From Actinopolymorpha singaporensis (GTDB lineage: Bacteria > Actinomycetota > Actinomycetes > Propionibacteriales > Actinopolymorphaceae), in NCBI RefSeq assembly GCF_900104745.1, contig NZ_LT629732.1, forward strand, positions 6,187,981 to 6,251,980: a stretch of 64,000 bases of DNA, read 5' to 3'. The position numbers and the translations under genes were made by a program. Positions 50,360 through 59,739 of the stretch are shown here, in pieces. The number at the start of each line of letters is the position of its first letter. The first letter of the stretch is position 1. A model generated the notes under the pieces. It saw only the letters and a program-made list of their open reading frames with translations, was not told where the DNA came from and did no database searches.

Positions 50360-51036
50360 CAGGACGTCCTTTCGGCGGTGACCGTCCTCTCGGCGGTGTC
50401 GGCCGCGCCGGCGGACCCGGCGGTGGGGGCGACGTCCGTGACGTCGTAGACAGCGGCTGCAGCAGCGGGTGTGCCCGGCTCGGGCCGGCGCGGCGGCATC
50501 CGGTGGGCCAGCGCCTCCCGCAGCTGCGAGCGGCCACGGTGGATCCGGCTGCGGACGGTGCCCAGCTTGACGCCGAGTGTGGCCGCGATCTCCTCGTACG
50601 ATAGGCCCTCGATGTCGCACAGGACGACGGCTGCCCGGAACTCCGGGGGAAGCGCCTCCAGCGCGGCCTGGATGTCGGCGTCGAGGTGGCGGTCGTCGTA
50701 GGCCTGGGCCGGGCTGGGCTCCGAGCCGGGCAGGCGCTCGGGGGCGTCGTCGGGCAGCGCGTCGAAGCGGATCCGCTGCCTACGGCGGGCCAGGTCGAGG
50801 AAGAGGTTGGTGGTGATGCGGTGCAGCCAGCCCTGGAAGGTGCCCGGCGTGTAGGTGGACAGCGACCGGAAGACCCGGACGAAGACCTCCTGGGTGAGGT
50901 CCTCGGCGTCGTGCCGGTTGCCTGTCAGCCGGTACGCGAGCCGGTAGACCCGCGAGGAGTGGGTGCGGACGATCTCGTCCCAGGACGGAGGCGTCCAGGT
51001 CTCTGCCGGCACCGTGCCCGCCAGATTGTCGGCCAT
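50356..51036 (-). CDS. sigE: ECF RNA polymerase sigma factor SigE
   Basis: The 226-residue sigma-70 family factor has region 2 ([29 protein letters not shown]) and region 4 ([32 protein letters not shown]). No region 3 is present, as is typical of extracytoplasmic-function factors. ATG 51036 follows GGGGGAGG. It heads sigE-rseA-rseB and probably htrA-tatB. By analogy with mycobacterial SigE it directs the envelope/heat/oxidative stress response. A GGAAC-type autoregulatory promoter was not found upstream. Confidence 0.92.
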   Translation of the reverse strand: MADNLAGTVPAETWTPPSWDEIVRTHSSRVYRLAYRLTGNRHDAEDLTQEVFVRVFRSLSTYTPGTFQGWLHRITTNLFLDLARRRQRIRFDALPDDAPERLPGSEPSPAQAYDDRHLDADIQAALEALPPEFRAAVVLCDIEGLSYEEIAATLGVKLGTVRSRIHRGRSQLREALAHRMPPRRPEPGTPAAAAAVYDVTDVAPTAGSAGAADTAERTVTAERTSW

Positions 51037-51459
51037 CGGACCACCTCCCCCAACTTTCACCGGCGCCGGGGCACTCCCGCCGCGGTATCGTCCTTCCGTC
51101 CGCCCGCACAGAACGGGCGACGCCCCGCCGCAGGTCCGGCGGTGCCCTCCCATTGTCCCTGCGGGTCGGCCAAAACGCCTCGGATCCACCCCTGGTCTTA
51201 GCCCCTTCTTAGCTTCGGGGACCTCAGGGATTGTCCCTTATGAGGACTCAGGGTGCGGGTCGCATGTGTCCGTCAGGTCATGCCGTCGTCACCGAAAGCC
51301 ACCCGAGACTGCCCGGATGCGACCGAAACCGTCCTGACCAGGCGTTGGAGACCGATTCCGGGCGGGAGGGGACTAGGCTTCCGTCCGGACCGGATCTCTG
51401 CGAACGACGCGCCGACCACCCGTGCGCGCCGTGCCACCAAGGAGGCAGTTATCTCCACG
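51037..51459. promoter_or_regulatory. Divergent control region of sigE and the O-methyltransferase gene
   Basis: This 423-base gap contains no convincing gene. A nested inverted repeat (CCTCA/TGAGG around GGGA-TTG-TCCC, 51222-51245) lies near the middle, next to the A/T-richer CTTAGCCCCTTCTTAGCTT. It could be an operator or part of a 5' untranslated region. No known box could be assigned. Confidence 0.4.
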
Positions 51460-52086
51460 ATGAAGCCCGACACCTGGGCCTACGCCGAGGGTTTCGTCGC
51501 CGAGGACGACGTGCTCGCGAAGGCCCGGGCACGCGCCGCCGAGGTCGGTGCGAGTCCCATCGGACAAGGTGGCGGGGCGGCCCTGCGGTTCCTCACCTCC
51601 GTGCTCCGCGCCCGGACCGTCGTCGAGATCGGCACCGGCTGCGGGGTTTCCGGCATCTGGATGCTGCGCGGCATGCGCCGCGACGGCACGCTCACCAGCG
51701 TCGACGTCGAGGCCGAGCACCAGCGGCTGGCACGGGAGTCCTTCCTGGACGCCGGGATCGCGTCCCAGCGCACCCGGCTGATCACCGGCCGCGCCCTGGA
51801 CGTGCTCCCCCGGCTCACCGACGGCGCCTACGACCTCGTCTTCTGCGACGGGGACAAGAACGAGTACGCCGAGTACTACGAGGAGGCGCTGCGTCTCCTG
51901 CGGCCCGGCGGCGTCGTGGCCATCGACAACACGCTGTGGCACGACCGGGTGGCCGACCCCGCGCAGCGCGACCCCGTGACGGTCACGATCCGGGAGCTCG
52001 GCAAGCGCATCCTGGACGACGAGCGGGTGGTCCCGGCGCTGCTGCCGGTCGGCGACGGGCTCCTCTGCGCCACCAAGCGCCCGTAA
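51460..52086 (+). CDS. Class I SAM-dependent O-methyltransferase (Rv1220c-like)
   Basis: The 208-residue enzyme of the catechol-O-methyltransferase-like family has SAM motif VVEIGTGCGVSGIWML, acidic ribose-binding SVDVEAEH, metal-binding FCDGDKNEY and GGVVAIDNTLW. Its substrate is unknown. The divergent position next to sigE is the same as Rv1220c in M. tuberculosis. ATG 51460 is 13 bases after AAGGAGG, a longer spacer than usual, but upstream codons are not family-like. Confidence 0.9.
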   Translation: MKPDTWAYAEGFVAEDDVLAKARARAAEVGASPIGQGGGAALRFLTSVLRARTVVEIGTGCGVSGIWMLRGMRRDGTLTSVDVEAEHQRLARESFLDAGIASQRTRLITGRALDVLPRLTDGAYDLVFCDGDKNEYAEYYEEALRLLRPGGVVAIDNTLWHDRVADPAQRDPVTVTIRELGKRILDDERVVPALLPVGDGLLCATKRP

Positions 52087-52127
52087 CCCCTGTTCGCGGG
52101 CCCCGCATCCCGCCCGGCCGCGCTGTC

Positions 52128-53357
52128 CTAGTTGTCGGGGATCCGCCGGCCCTTGCCCAGGACGGTGATGCCGCTGTCGGTCACCGTGAAGCCGCGGGCC
52201 CGGTCGTGTTCGGGGTCGACGCCGATCCGGGCGCCGTCCGGTACCACGATGTTCTTGTCCAGGATGGCGCGCCGGATCACGGCTCCCTCACCCACGACGG
52301 TGCCGTCGAGGATCACCGCGCTGCTCACCTCGGCGCCCCGCAGGATGCGGGTGCCCGGCGACAGGACGGACTGGTCCACCCGGGCGCCCGCGATGATCGA
52401 GCCCATCGACAGGATCGACTCGGTAGCCTGCCCGCCCTCGACCAGCTTGGCACCGGGCAACTGCGGGAAGCTCGTGAAGATCGGCCACTCCGTGTTGTAG
52501 AGGTTGAAGACCGGCTCGATCGAGACGAGGTCCATGTGGGCCTCGTGGTAGGAGTCGAGGGTTCCGACGTCGCGCCAGTAACTCCGGTCGCGCTCGGTCG
52601 TACCCGGCACATCGTTGTCGGCGAAGTCGTAGACCTGCGCCTCGCCCTTGTCGGTGAGCATCGGAATGATGCTCCCGCCCATGTCGTGGACCGAGCCCTC
52701 GTCGTCGGCGTCCATTCGCAACGCGTCCAGCAACACGTCGGTGGTGAAGACGTAGTTGCCCATGGACACGAACGTCTCGTCCGGACTGTCCGGCAGGCCG
52801 GGCGGGTTCGCGGGCTTCTCGAGGAACGCCCGGATCGACCGCCCGTCGGGGTGGGTCTCGATCACGCCGAACGCCGACGCCTGGTCGCGCGGCATCCGGA
52901 TGCCGGCCACCGTGACGCCCGCGTCACCGGCGATGTGGGCATCCACCATCTGCTCGACGTCCATCCGGTAGACGTGGTCGGCGCCGAAGACGACGACGTA
53001 GTCCGGCTGGTCGTCGTAGATGAGGTTCAGCGACTGGAAGATCGCGTCGGCGCTGCCCTGGTACCACCGGGGGCCGAGCCGCTGCTGGGCCGGGACCGGC
53101 GTGACGTAGTTGCCGAGCAGGGTCGACATCCGCCAGGTCAGCGACACGTGCCGGTCGAGCGAATGCGACTTGTACTGGGTCAAAACGCAAAGTCGGCGGA
53201 TGCCGCCGTTCACGAGGTTGGAGAGCACGAAGTCGATGAGCCGGTACGTGCCGCCGAAGGGCACGGCGGGTTTCGCGCGGTCAGCTGTCAAAGGCATGAG
53301 GCGCTTACCCTCGCCGCCGGCCAGCACGATCCCGAGTACCCGCGGTTCCTTACCCAT
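52128..53357 (-). CDS. glgC: Glucose-1-phosphate adenylyltransferase (ADP-glucose synthesis)
   Basis: The 409-residue enzyme makes ADP-glucose from glucose-1-phosphate and ATP. It shows the nucleotidyltransferase start [59 protein letters not shown] and a C-terminal left-handed beta-helix. Full family length. It lies convergent to the methyltransferase and 1.1 kb from glgM, so both enzymes of the ADP-glucose to maltose-1-phosphate/glycogen route are here. A divergent promoter gap of only 39 bases separates it from the GNAT gene. Confidence 0.96.
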   Translation of the reverse strand: MGKEPRVLGIVLAGGEGKRLMPLTADRAKPAVPFGGTYRLIDFVLSNLVNGGIRRLCVLTQYKSHSLDRHVSLTWRMSTLLGNYVTPVPAQQRLGPRWYQGSADAIFQSLNLIYDDQPDYVVVFGADHVYRMDVEQMVDAHIAGDAGVTVAGIRMPRDQASAFGVIETHPDGRSIRAFLEKPANPPGLPDSPDETFVSMGNYVFTTDVLLDALRMDADDEGSVHDMGGSIIPMLTDKGEAQVYDFADNDVPGTTERDRSYWRDVGTLDSYHEAHMDLVSIEPVFNLYNTEWPIFTSFPQLPGAKLVEGGQATESILSMGSIIAGARVDQSVLSPGTRILRGAEVSSAVILDGTVVGEGAVIRRAILDKNIVVPDGARIGVDPEHDRARGFTVTDSGITVLGKGRRIPDN

Positions 53358-53396
53358 ACCGGCACCCTAGTCTTCGCCGATTTCAAACGCGTCACA

Positions 53397-53951
53397 ATGG
53401 GCGCCATGCCTGATCTGGTCACGCCGACACCCACTGTGCGGGTCTCGTTCCTCCAAGCCATGCAGGAGTTCCTCGGCGAGGGGCGGGGGACGGCGGAGGA
53501 CAACTCCATGATCGGACGGGAGTTCCGGGAGTACGCCGCGGTGTGGTCGACCCCGGACGGGTTCGCCGCGTACGTCGCGGACCTGCGGGCGGCGGCGCGG
53601 GAGGAGACGCCGAGGCCGAACGGCTTCGTGCCCTCCACCACTCTGTGGTACGTCGACGGCGAGGACTACCTCGGCCGGCTGGCGATCCGGCACCGGCTGA
53701 CGCCGTTCCTGCTCGAGGTCGGCGGGCACATCGGCTACGACGTACGCCCCAGCGCCCGGCGCCGGGGACACGCCACGGCCATGCTGGCGGCGGCACTGCC
53801 GGTGAGCCGTGACCTCGGGATCGACCCCGTGCTGGTCACCTGCGACACCGACAACGTCGGGTCGCGCAAGGTGATCGAGGCCAACGGCGGCGTGCTCGAG
53901 GACGAACGCAACGGCAAGTTGCGTTACTGGGTGCCGACCTCGCGGTCCTGA
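53397..53951 (+). CDS. GNAT-family N-acetyltransferase
   Basis: The 184-residue acetyltransferase has the acetyl-CoA loop RPSARRRGHATAML, then VTCDTDNVGSRKVIEANGG, typical of the RimJ/RimL-like or YesJ-like group. ATG 53397 or 53406 could start it, and neither has a good ribosome site. The frame is open back to 51231 only because high GC removes stops. That upstream part is antisense to glgC. The substrate is unknown. The 3' end overlaps the convergent MmcQ/YjbR-type gene by 28 bases. Confidence 0.88.
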   Translation: MGAMPDLVTPTPTVRVSFLQAMQEFLGEGRGTAEDNSMIGREFREYAAVWSTPDGFAAYVADLRAAAREETPRPNGFVPSTTLWYVDGEDYLGRLAIRHRLTPFLLEVGGHIGYDVRPSARRRGHATAMLAAALPVSRDLGIDPVLVTCDTDNVGSRKVIEANGGVLEDERNGKLRYWVPTSRS

Positions 53952-54388
53952 CGGCTCTCGGACTCGCGCCGGTCGAGTTCGGCGACCAGTCGCTTCGGGG
54001 CGATCTGCCGGTAGGCGTCCGTCACGATCTCGGCCACGCGGTCCCAGTCGACGTCCACGTCGAGGTACACCCCGAGCCAGCCGCGGTGCCCGACGTAGGG
54101 CGGCCGGTAGAAGCCGCCCGGCTCGGCCTCGACCAGCAGCTGCTGCACGCCTTCCGGCGCGGCCGCCCAGAACCCGAGCCGGTCGTCGTGGTGGTGGTCG
54201 GCGTACATCACGAACACCTTCCTGTCCCGCACGAACCACGTCGGCTCACCGTGGCTCGGGCGTTCGGTGACCTCGGGCAGGGCGGTGCACAGCGCTCGCA
54301 GCCGCACCAGCGGGTCGTCAGCGCTCGGTTGCTCGGTGTTCGGATCGCCGCTCGGATCACTGCGCGAACTGCCGGAATCCCGTGTCAT
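53924..54388 (-). CDS. MmcQ/YjbR-family protein
   Basis: The 154-residue protein matches the MmcQ/YjbR fold family: RALCTALPEVTERPSHGEPTW, VRDRKVFVMYADHHHD, GWLGVYLDVDVDWDRVAEIV and DAYRQIAPKRLVAEL. Often annotated as DNA-binding, but its role is not established. ATG 54388 starts a Ser/Asp-rich unconserved leader. The frame to 54487 would enter the glgM promoter region. Confidence 0.85.
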   Translation of the reverse strand: MTRDSGSSRSDPSGDPNTEQPSADDPLVRLRALCTALPEVTERPSHGEPTWFVRDRKVFVMYADHHHDDRLGFWAAAPEGVQQLLVEAEPGGFYRPPYVGHRGWLGVYLDVDVDWDRVAEIVTDAYRQIAPKRLVAELDRRESESRQDREVGTQ

Positions 54389-54467
54389 CCGCCGATGATG
54401 CGGCCTGGCCCGGTCACCCGGCAACCGAGGGCTTCGCCTGTCCGCACCCGGGTCGTAGAGTCCGGAC

Positions 54468-55625
54468 ATGCGAGTCGCGATGCTCACCCGAGAGTTTCCG
54501 CCCCAGGTCTACGGCGGCGCCGGCGTCCACGTCGACTACCTCAGCCGGGCCCTGCGCACGCTGGTCGACCTCGACGTCCACTGCCTCGGCGTGCCCCGCG
54601 ACGGCGCCGAAGCGCACTCCGAGGATGATCCGCGGCTGGCCGGCGCCAACCCCGCCCTGCGGATCTTCGCGGCCAACCTGGAGATGGCCGCCGGAGTCGA
54701 GCGGGCGCAGGTGGTCCACTCCCACACGTGGTACGCCAACCTGGCCGGCCACCTCTCCAAGCTCCTGTACGGCGTCCCCCACGTGGTCACCGCGCACTCC
54801 CTCGAACCGCGCCGGCCGTGGAAGGAGGAGCAGCTCGGCGGCGGCTACCGGCTCTCCTCGTGGGCGGAGCGGACGGCCTACGAGAGCGCGGACGCGATCA
54901 TCGCGGTCAGCGCGGCGATGAGGGACGACGTGCTGGACTGCTATCCGGCGGTGGACCCCGCCCGGGTCCGGGTGATCCCGAACGGCATCGACACCGTGCA
55001 GTACGCCCCCGACCGGCGTACCGACGTGGTCGACCGGCTGGGCATCGACCCCTCCCGGCCGAGCGTGGCCTTCGTCGGGCGGATCACCCGGCAGAAGGGG
55101 GTGCCGCACCTGCTGCGCGCGGCGGCCGGCTTCGACCCGAAGGCCCAGCTGGTGCTGCTCGCCGGCGCGCCGGACACCCCCGAGCTCGCCGCGGAGTCCG
55201 CGGCCGCGGTCGACCGGCTGCGGGCCGAGCGCGACGGGGTGGTGTGGGTGCAGGAGATGCTGCCCCGGGAGGACGTCATCCAGGTGCTCACCCATGCCAC
55301 GGTGTTCTGCTGCCCGTCGATCTACGAACCTCAGGGCATCGTCAACCTGGAGGCGATGGCGTGTGAGACGGCCGTCGTCGCCAGCGCGGTCGGCGGCATT
55401 CCCGAGGTCGTCCAGGACGGCCGGACCGGGCTGCTCGTCAACTACGACGAGGCCGATCCGAGGGGATTCGAACGCGGCCTGGCCGAGGCCGTCAACGCAC
55501 TGGTCGCCGATCCGGACCGCGCCACGACGATGGGCCTGGCCGGACGGGCTCGGGCCGTAGAGGACTACGGCTGGGACGCGCTGGCGCGGCGGACCGCCGA
55601 GGTCTACGCCGAACTGATCAGCTGA
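54468..55625 (+). CDS. glgM: GlgM/GlgA-type ADP-glucose glycosyltransferase (GT4)
   Basis: The 385-residue GT-B enzyme has MLTREFPPQVYGGAGVHVDY, HSHTWYANLAGHL, VIPNGIDTVQY, VGRITRQKGV and the catalytic PSIYEPQGIVNLEAMAC. In actinobacteria this type makes maltose-1-phosphate from ADP-glucose and glucose-1-phosphate for GlgE, besides elongating glucan. Nearby glgC supplies ADP-glucose. It corresponds to Rv1212c next to Rv1213. A hairpin begins right after its stop codon. Confidence 0.92.
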   Translation: MRVAMLTREFPPQVYGGAGVHVDYLSRALRTLVDLDVHCLGVPRDGAEAHSEDDPRLAGANPALRIFAANLEMAAGVERAQVVHSHTWYANLAGHLSKLLYGVPHVVTAHSLEPRRPWKEEQLGGGYRLSSWAERTAYESADAIIAVSAAMRDDVLDCYPAVDPARVRVIPNGIDTVQYAPDRRTDVVDRLGIDPSRPSVAFVGRITRQKGVPHLLRAAAGFDPKAQLVLLAGAPDTPELAAESAAAVDRLRAERDGVVWVQEMLPREDVIQVLTHATVFCCPSIYEPQGIVNLEAMACETAVVASAVGGIPEVVQDGRTGLLVNYDEADPRGFERGLAEAVNALVADPDRATTMGLAGRARAVEDYGWDALARRTAEVYAELIS

Positions 55626-55674
55626 GGAGACCCGATGCCGCTCGCCGCCGGGTCGAGCGGCACCGGGCGTCTCC
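55626..55674 (+). terminator. Hairpin terminator after glgM
   Basis: GGAGAC (55626-55631) and TGCCGCTCG (55636-55644) pair with CGAGCGGCA (55654-55662) and GTCTCC (55669-55674), giving a two-part stem with an internal loop. It starts at the base after the stop codon. Confidence 0.65.
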
Positions 55675-55773
55675 GCGAGCGATCCTGGACCGACATGTCG
55701 CGAACGGGTGGTGGTCCGTTCCGCCGCGTCCGGTGTCGTGTCCGTCGCTCGCAGCCACATCTACCCCGCACCC

Positions 55774-55822
55774 GCGGGAGCCGAAACCACCTGGATCCCA
55801 GACGGTGGAATTCGGCTCCCGC
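55774..55822 (-). terminator. Hairpin terminator after the S8 protease gene
   Basis: GCGGGAGCCGAA (55774-55785) pairs perfectly with TTCGGCTCCCGC (55811-55822). CCACC/GGTGG extend the stem inward around a 12-base loop. It lies 11 bases beyond the protease stop on the minus strand. Confidence 0.7.
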
Positions 55823-55832
55823 GAGCCCTGCG

Positions 55833-58800
55833 TCACTTCCCGACGATGTACGCGTGGTGGACGGTCAGCTCGGCGGTGTTGCCCTGGGCGTCGACCGCTC
55901 TTGCCCGCAGCGAGACGTACGCGGGCCGGTGCGGTGCCGGTGGCACCAGCGCCACCCAGTGGTCACCGCGCTCGTGACGGACCAGCGCCCTCCGCCAGGA
56001 CCTGCCGTCGTCCCAGGAGACCCCCACAGTGAGTTTCTTCGTCCGGCCGGCGCTCGACCCCGCCTGCGGGGTGACGGTCACCGGAACCAGAGTCACCCGG
56101 CGCCGGTGGTCCTGGTTGGAACTGTCCAGCCTCGGGGCGAACCGGATCGCCGACAGGGGCAGCGGGACCACGTGCTCGGCGTCCCCGGCGTGCCGGGAGG
56201 AGAAGGTCCACGTGGCGGCGATCCTCGTGGACAGCCTCGAGTACGTCGGCCTGGTGGCGGTGGCCTCGATCCGGTAGTTCGCCCTCGCCCGCGGCACCGT
56301 CACCCAGTCGTCGAGGTAGCCGGGGTAGACCGAGTCGGCGATCTTGTGCCCGTCGCGGTAGAGCCGGGTCCGGGCCCTGTCCACCAGTGAGCCACCCGGG
56401 TGGCCGGCGGCGTCGGAGTACAACGGGATGTCGACCACGAGGTCGTCGCCGTAGCGCCCCACCGACGCGCCCCACGAATCGTTCGGGAGTGTCGGCCCGA
56501 AGACGGCGGAGTTCCACCGCTCCCGATACGCCCTACCCGCGCGGTAGCTGCGGTCCGCCGAGCCGAGCGCGGTCTGCTCCTGCGGCCAGCCCTCCTCGTC
56601 GAGAACGAACTCGTAGAACTCGGTGGACCACTCCGTCGGACCGGGTTCGAGGTAGCTCGTCACCTTGTGCGGCAGGTCCATGAACAGTCCGGTCGCCGAC
56701 CTGGACGCACCGGGGTCCGCCGCACCGAACATCAACCGGTACGCCTGACGTCCCGGCTGCTGGCGGGCGAAGCGGGAGACGACCTTGCCCAGCTGGCTGT
56801 CCTTCACGTCGTTGCGCTGCAGGCCGGTGAAGAACCTCCCGTGCACGGTGTTCAGCAGCCCGTAGAAGTAAGGACTGTTGGTGAACGAGCCGTCCCTGCC
56901 CGGGACCGCCCACTGGCTGGCGACGTAGGAGAGCATCCCCGAGACGGGTGCCTTGGGCCCGAGCTGGCCGGTGTAGAGCCCGTCGAAGGAATCAGCCCAG
57001 AGCGAGGAGCTGTAAGCCATCACCGGTCCGGTGCGGTCGTAGGCGATGTCGACCAGTGCCGGCCGTACCGACGAGCGATGCACGGTGGTCGACACCGGCC
57101 GGCCGATGCGGGCGTCGGCGTCGATCGTGACGTTCCGGGTCAGCGCGACGGTGGGCTGCACGAGCTGGACCCACGTCGGGTCGGAAGACTCGAAGCTGGT
57201 GACGTTGGCCTCGAGTACGTACATCCCCTTCGGCAGCCTGATCTTCACGTTGCCGTCGGCGCCGGGCTCGGGGTTGAGGAAGGTGTAGTTGTCGAGTCCG
57301 ACCACCGAGTCGAAGGCCCCCGCCGTCGGCTTGCCCGTACGGTCACGGTGCCTGATCGTGAGGTCGTAGCTCTCGACCTCCTTGTCCACCCCGAGCGGCG
57401 TGCCGAGCGAGACACCGGCCGGGCCGGTGGCCACCAACCGACCGCTGTACGCGCCGTCCGGACCGTTGTGCCGGGTGTCGGAGGTGACCGACACCGAGGC
57501 CGACCCACCGGCCGGAACGGTCACCGATGGGGAGACCAGCCGCATCGCCGAGGCGGGTGCCGGTCGCCCGTCGGGACGGGCCAGCTCGACCTTCAGGGCG
57601 AGGGTGACCGCCTTCCTGGCGGTGTTGCGGTAGGTGACCTGCCTGGTCACCGGCTTGTCGTCGGCGTGCGGCCAGCGGGCGACACCGAACGACAGGCTGA
57701 CGGGCGTACCCAGCACCGTCTGGGTGATGGCCCTGGCCACGTCCACCCGGCCCGAGCCCTGTTCGTAGACGGACAGGTCCGGGCTCGACTTCGCCGAGGA
57801 GGTCAGGACCGGCTTGAGGCGGCCCGCCTTCCAGGTGGGGTGCTGCTGGGCCAGCAGGGCCGCCGCCCCGGCCACGTGCGGGGTGGCCATCGAGGTCCCG
57901 CTGAGCCGTACGTACTTGTCGCCCACCGGGTCGCCCAGCTCGGTCCCGGCCGCCCGGGCGGCCACGATGTCGACGCCGGGCGCGGTGATGTCCGGCTTGA
58001 TCCCGCCGTCGCCGGCGCGTGGACCCCGGCTGGAGAACTCGGCCAGGTTGTCCTGCTTGTCCACCGCACCGACCGTGAGTGCGGCCTCCGCGGAGCCCGG
58101 CGACTCGATCGTGTGCTCGTCGGGCCCGCTGTTGCCGGCGGCGATGACGAACAACGTTCCGGTCTGGCGGGTCAGCGTGCCGACAGCCGCCTCGATCGGG
58201 TCGTCGCCCGGGGTGTCGCTGCCGCCGAGGCTGATGTTGACCACCGTGGCCCGCTGCGCCGCGGCCCACTGCATGCCGGCGAGGATCGCGGACTCCTCGC
58301 AGCCTTCGTCGACGCACACCTTCCCGTCCAGCAGCTTCGCGCCGAAGGCGACACCCTTGTACCTGCCGTTGGACGCCTTCGCCGTACCGGCGATGATCGA
58401 CGCCACGTGGGTGCCGTGACCAACCTGGTCCCCGGGCGGGCCGCCGGCGAAGTTGCGGGCCAGCTTGACCTGGCCGGCGAGGTCGGGGTGGGTGGCGTCG
58501 ATGCCGGTGTCCAGAACGCCGACCGTCACGCCCCTTCCGGTGTAGCCGGCCTTCCATGCGGCGGGCGCGCCGATCTGCGGCACGCTCTGGTCCAGGGCCG
58601 GATGGTGTACGCCGTCCAGCCAGACCTTGGTGATGCCGGGTCCGAACGTCCGGGCACCCGGTCGCGACGTCAGGCCGGCCCAGAACTCCCCGGCCCGCTT
58701 CTTGCCCACGGTCAGGGCGGCACCGTCGATTGCCGGCAACGTGCGCACCTGACGAGCGCCGGCGGCGGCGAGCCGCGCCCCGGCCGACCGCGCGGAGGCA

Positions 58801-59270
58801 TCCGGGTAGGTCACGATCAGCGGGACGGTCCTGCGGTGGGCGTCGTCGTAACGCGACCTGACCAGGCCTGTGACGTCGAACAGCCGCCTGTCGAGGCGGC
58901 CGGACCCGAGCGCGGCGAGCGCGTCGGCCGGGATGACGTAGAGGTGCCCGCCGGCCCGGTGAGTCAGGAACCTGATCTTTGTCCGGCCCTCGCCGGGCAG
59001 GACCGACACCGACTTCGCGTCGGCTCTCGGGAGCAGGACCCGGTCGCCGGTGACCAGGGTCACCGAGACGGGCCGGGCCCGGGCGCCGGTGGCCCCGCCA
59101 ATGCCCGCTGTGTCCATGGCGCCGGCCGCGCGCTGGTGTTCCGGCCGGCCACCTGGCCCGCCGGGCGAGCCGGGCGAACCCGCCCAGCCGGCCGGACCGA
59201 TGGCGATGACCAGGCCGGCCACCAGGCCACCCACGGCCAGCGCCCGGAAGCGATGTCTGGAGACGCTCAT
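55833..59270 (-). CDS. Large secreted S8 subtilisin-like serine protease
   Basis: The 1145-residue protein has a signal peptide (1-~30, ending GWAG) and an inhibitor-I9-like propeptide. The subtilase domain follows with D254 (GVLDTGID), H285 (GHGTHVAS), N380 (AAGNSGP) and S460 (GTSMATPH). About 600 residues of beta-rich C-terminal domains include a subtilase-type fibronectin region (VSLSFGVARWP, VSVTSDTRHNG). ATG 59270 follows GGGGAGG, and the longer frame to 59651 overlaps the DUF3117 gene. It probably degrades extracellular protein. It stands alone between two hairpins, and such a protease is not in the mycobacterial version of this neighbourhood as I remember it. Confidence 0.93.
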   Translation of the reverse strand: MSVSRHRFRALAVGGLVAGLVIAIGPAGWAGSPGSPGGPGGRPEHQRAAGAMDTAGIGGATGARARPVSVTLVTGDRVLLPRADAKSVSVLPGEGRTKIRFLTHRAGGHLYVIPADALAALGSGRLDRRLFDVTGLVRSRYDDAHRRTVPLIVTYPDASARSAGARLAAAGARQVRTLPAIDGAALTVGKKRAGEFWAGLTSRPGARTFGPGITKVWLDGVHHPALDQSVPQIGAPAAWKAGYTGRGVTVGVLDTGIDATHPDLAGQVKLARNFAGGPPGDQVGHGTHVASIIAGTAKASNGRYKGVAFGAKLLDGKVCVDEGCEESAILAGMQWAAAQRATVVNISLGGSDTPGDDPIEAAVGTLTRQTGTLFVIAAGNSGPDEHTIESPGSAEAALTVGAVDKQDNLAEFSSRGPRAGDGGIKPDITAPGVDIVAARAAGTELGDPVGDKYVRLSGTSMATPHVAGAAALLAQQHPTWKAGRLKPVLTSSAKSSPDLSVYEQGSGRVDVARAITQTVLGTPVSLSFGVARWPHADDKPVTRQVTYRNTARKAVTLALKVELARPDGRPAPASAMRLVSPSVTVPAGGSASVSVTSDTRHNGPDGAYSGRLVATGPAGVSLGTPLGVDKEVESYDLTIRHRDRTGKPTAGAFDSVVGLDNYTFLNPEPGADGNVKIRLPKGMYVLEANVTSFESSDPTWVQLVQPTVALTRNVTIDADARIGRPVSTTVHRSSVRPALVDIAYDRTGPVMAYSSSLWADSFDGLYTGQLGPKAPVSGMLSYVASQWAVPGRDGSFTNSPYFYGLLNTVHGRFFTGLQRNDVKDSQLGKVVSRFARQQPGRQAYRLMFGAADPGASRSATGLFMDLPHKVTSYLEPGPTEWSTEFYEFVLDEEGWPQEQTALGSADRSYRAGRAYRERWNSAVFGPTLPNDSWGASVGRYGDDLVVDIPLYSDAAGHPGGSLVDRARTRLYRDGHKIADSVYPGYLDDWVTVPRARANYRIEATATRPTYSRLSTRIAATWTFSSRHAGDAEHVVPLPLSAIRFAPRLDSSNQDHRRRVTLVPVTVTPQAGSSAGRTKKLTVGVSWDDGRSWRRALVRHERGDHWVALVPPAPHRPAYVSLRARAVDAQGNTAELTVHHAYIVGK

Positions 59271-59487
59271 GCACAGACCTCCCCGTGAAAGACACGAGGG
59301 GCCGAGGGCGCGGGCCTTGCCACGGCGCTCTCGAGGTCTGAAGTGGCGAACCTTCCCCCGTGTCACCTGATGCAGAACTCGAACGAGTGCGGTGATCCTG
59401 TCACAAGCCGGACACGCTGTGGAGTAAATGCACGACAATTGCTTTTGCGGCGAATTCGAAAGACCAGCACGGACGTGGCATGCGAAA

Positions 59488-59519
59488 GCCCCGGCCGGAA
59501 CCGCGGTCCCGGCCGGGGC
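59488..59519 (-). terminator. Hairpin terminator after DUF3117
   Basis: GCCCCGGCCGG (59488-59498) pairs perfectly with CCGGCCGGGGC (59509-59519). On the minus strand the stem is followed by TTTCGC, giving a short T-run. It lies 52 bases beyond the DUF3117 stop. Confidence 0.75.
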
Positions 59520-59571
59520 AGGTGCTTGCTGGCCTTCGTGCTGGTGTGGCTGTGCTGGTGTCCTGGTCGAG

Positions 59572-59739
59572 CTAGCCCACGACCGACTTGAGCGCGTCAC
59601 CGAGCTCGCGGGCCTCGTCGGCCGAGAGCTCGACGACGAGCCGCCCTCCACCTTCGAGGGGCACGCGCATCACGATGCCCCGCCCCTCCTTGGTGACCTC
59701 AAGCGGTCCGTCGCCCGTCCGCGGCTTCATGGCCGCCAT
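59572..59739 (-). CDS. DUF3117 family protein (55 residues)
   Basis: ATG 59739 follows AAAGGAG by 8 bases. The product starts MAAMKPRTGDGPLEVTKEGR and ends ELGDALKSVVG, matching the very conserved actinobacterial DUF3117 family along its full length. No biochemical role is established. It corresponds in position to Rv1211 near tag and glgM in M. tuberculosis. The gene is short enough to be missed by automatic callers. Confidence 0.9.
   Translation of the reverse strand: MAAMKPRTGDGPLEVTKEGRGIVMRVPLEGGGRLVVELSADEARELGDALKSVVG

Noticed and set aside
51231-53951. 906-codon plus-strand open frame
   Set aside because: Only its last 184 codons show a protein family (GNAT). The rest overlaps the methyltransferase in another frame and is antisense to glgC; GC richness removes stop codons.
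56400-59288. 962-codon plus-strand open frame
   Set aside because: Antisense to the S8 protease, which has a complete catalytic triad.
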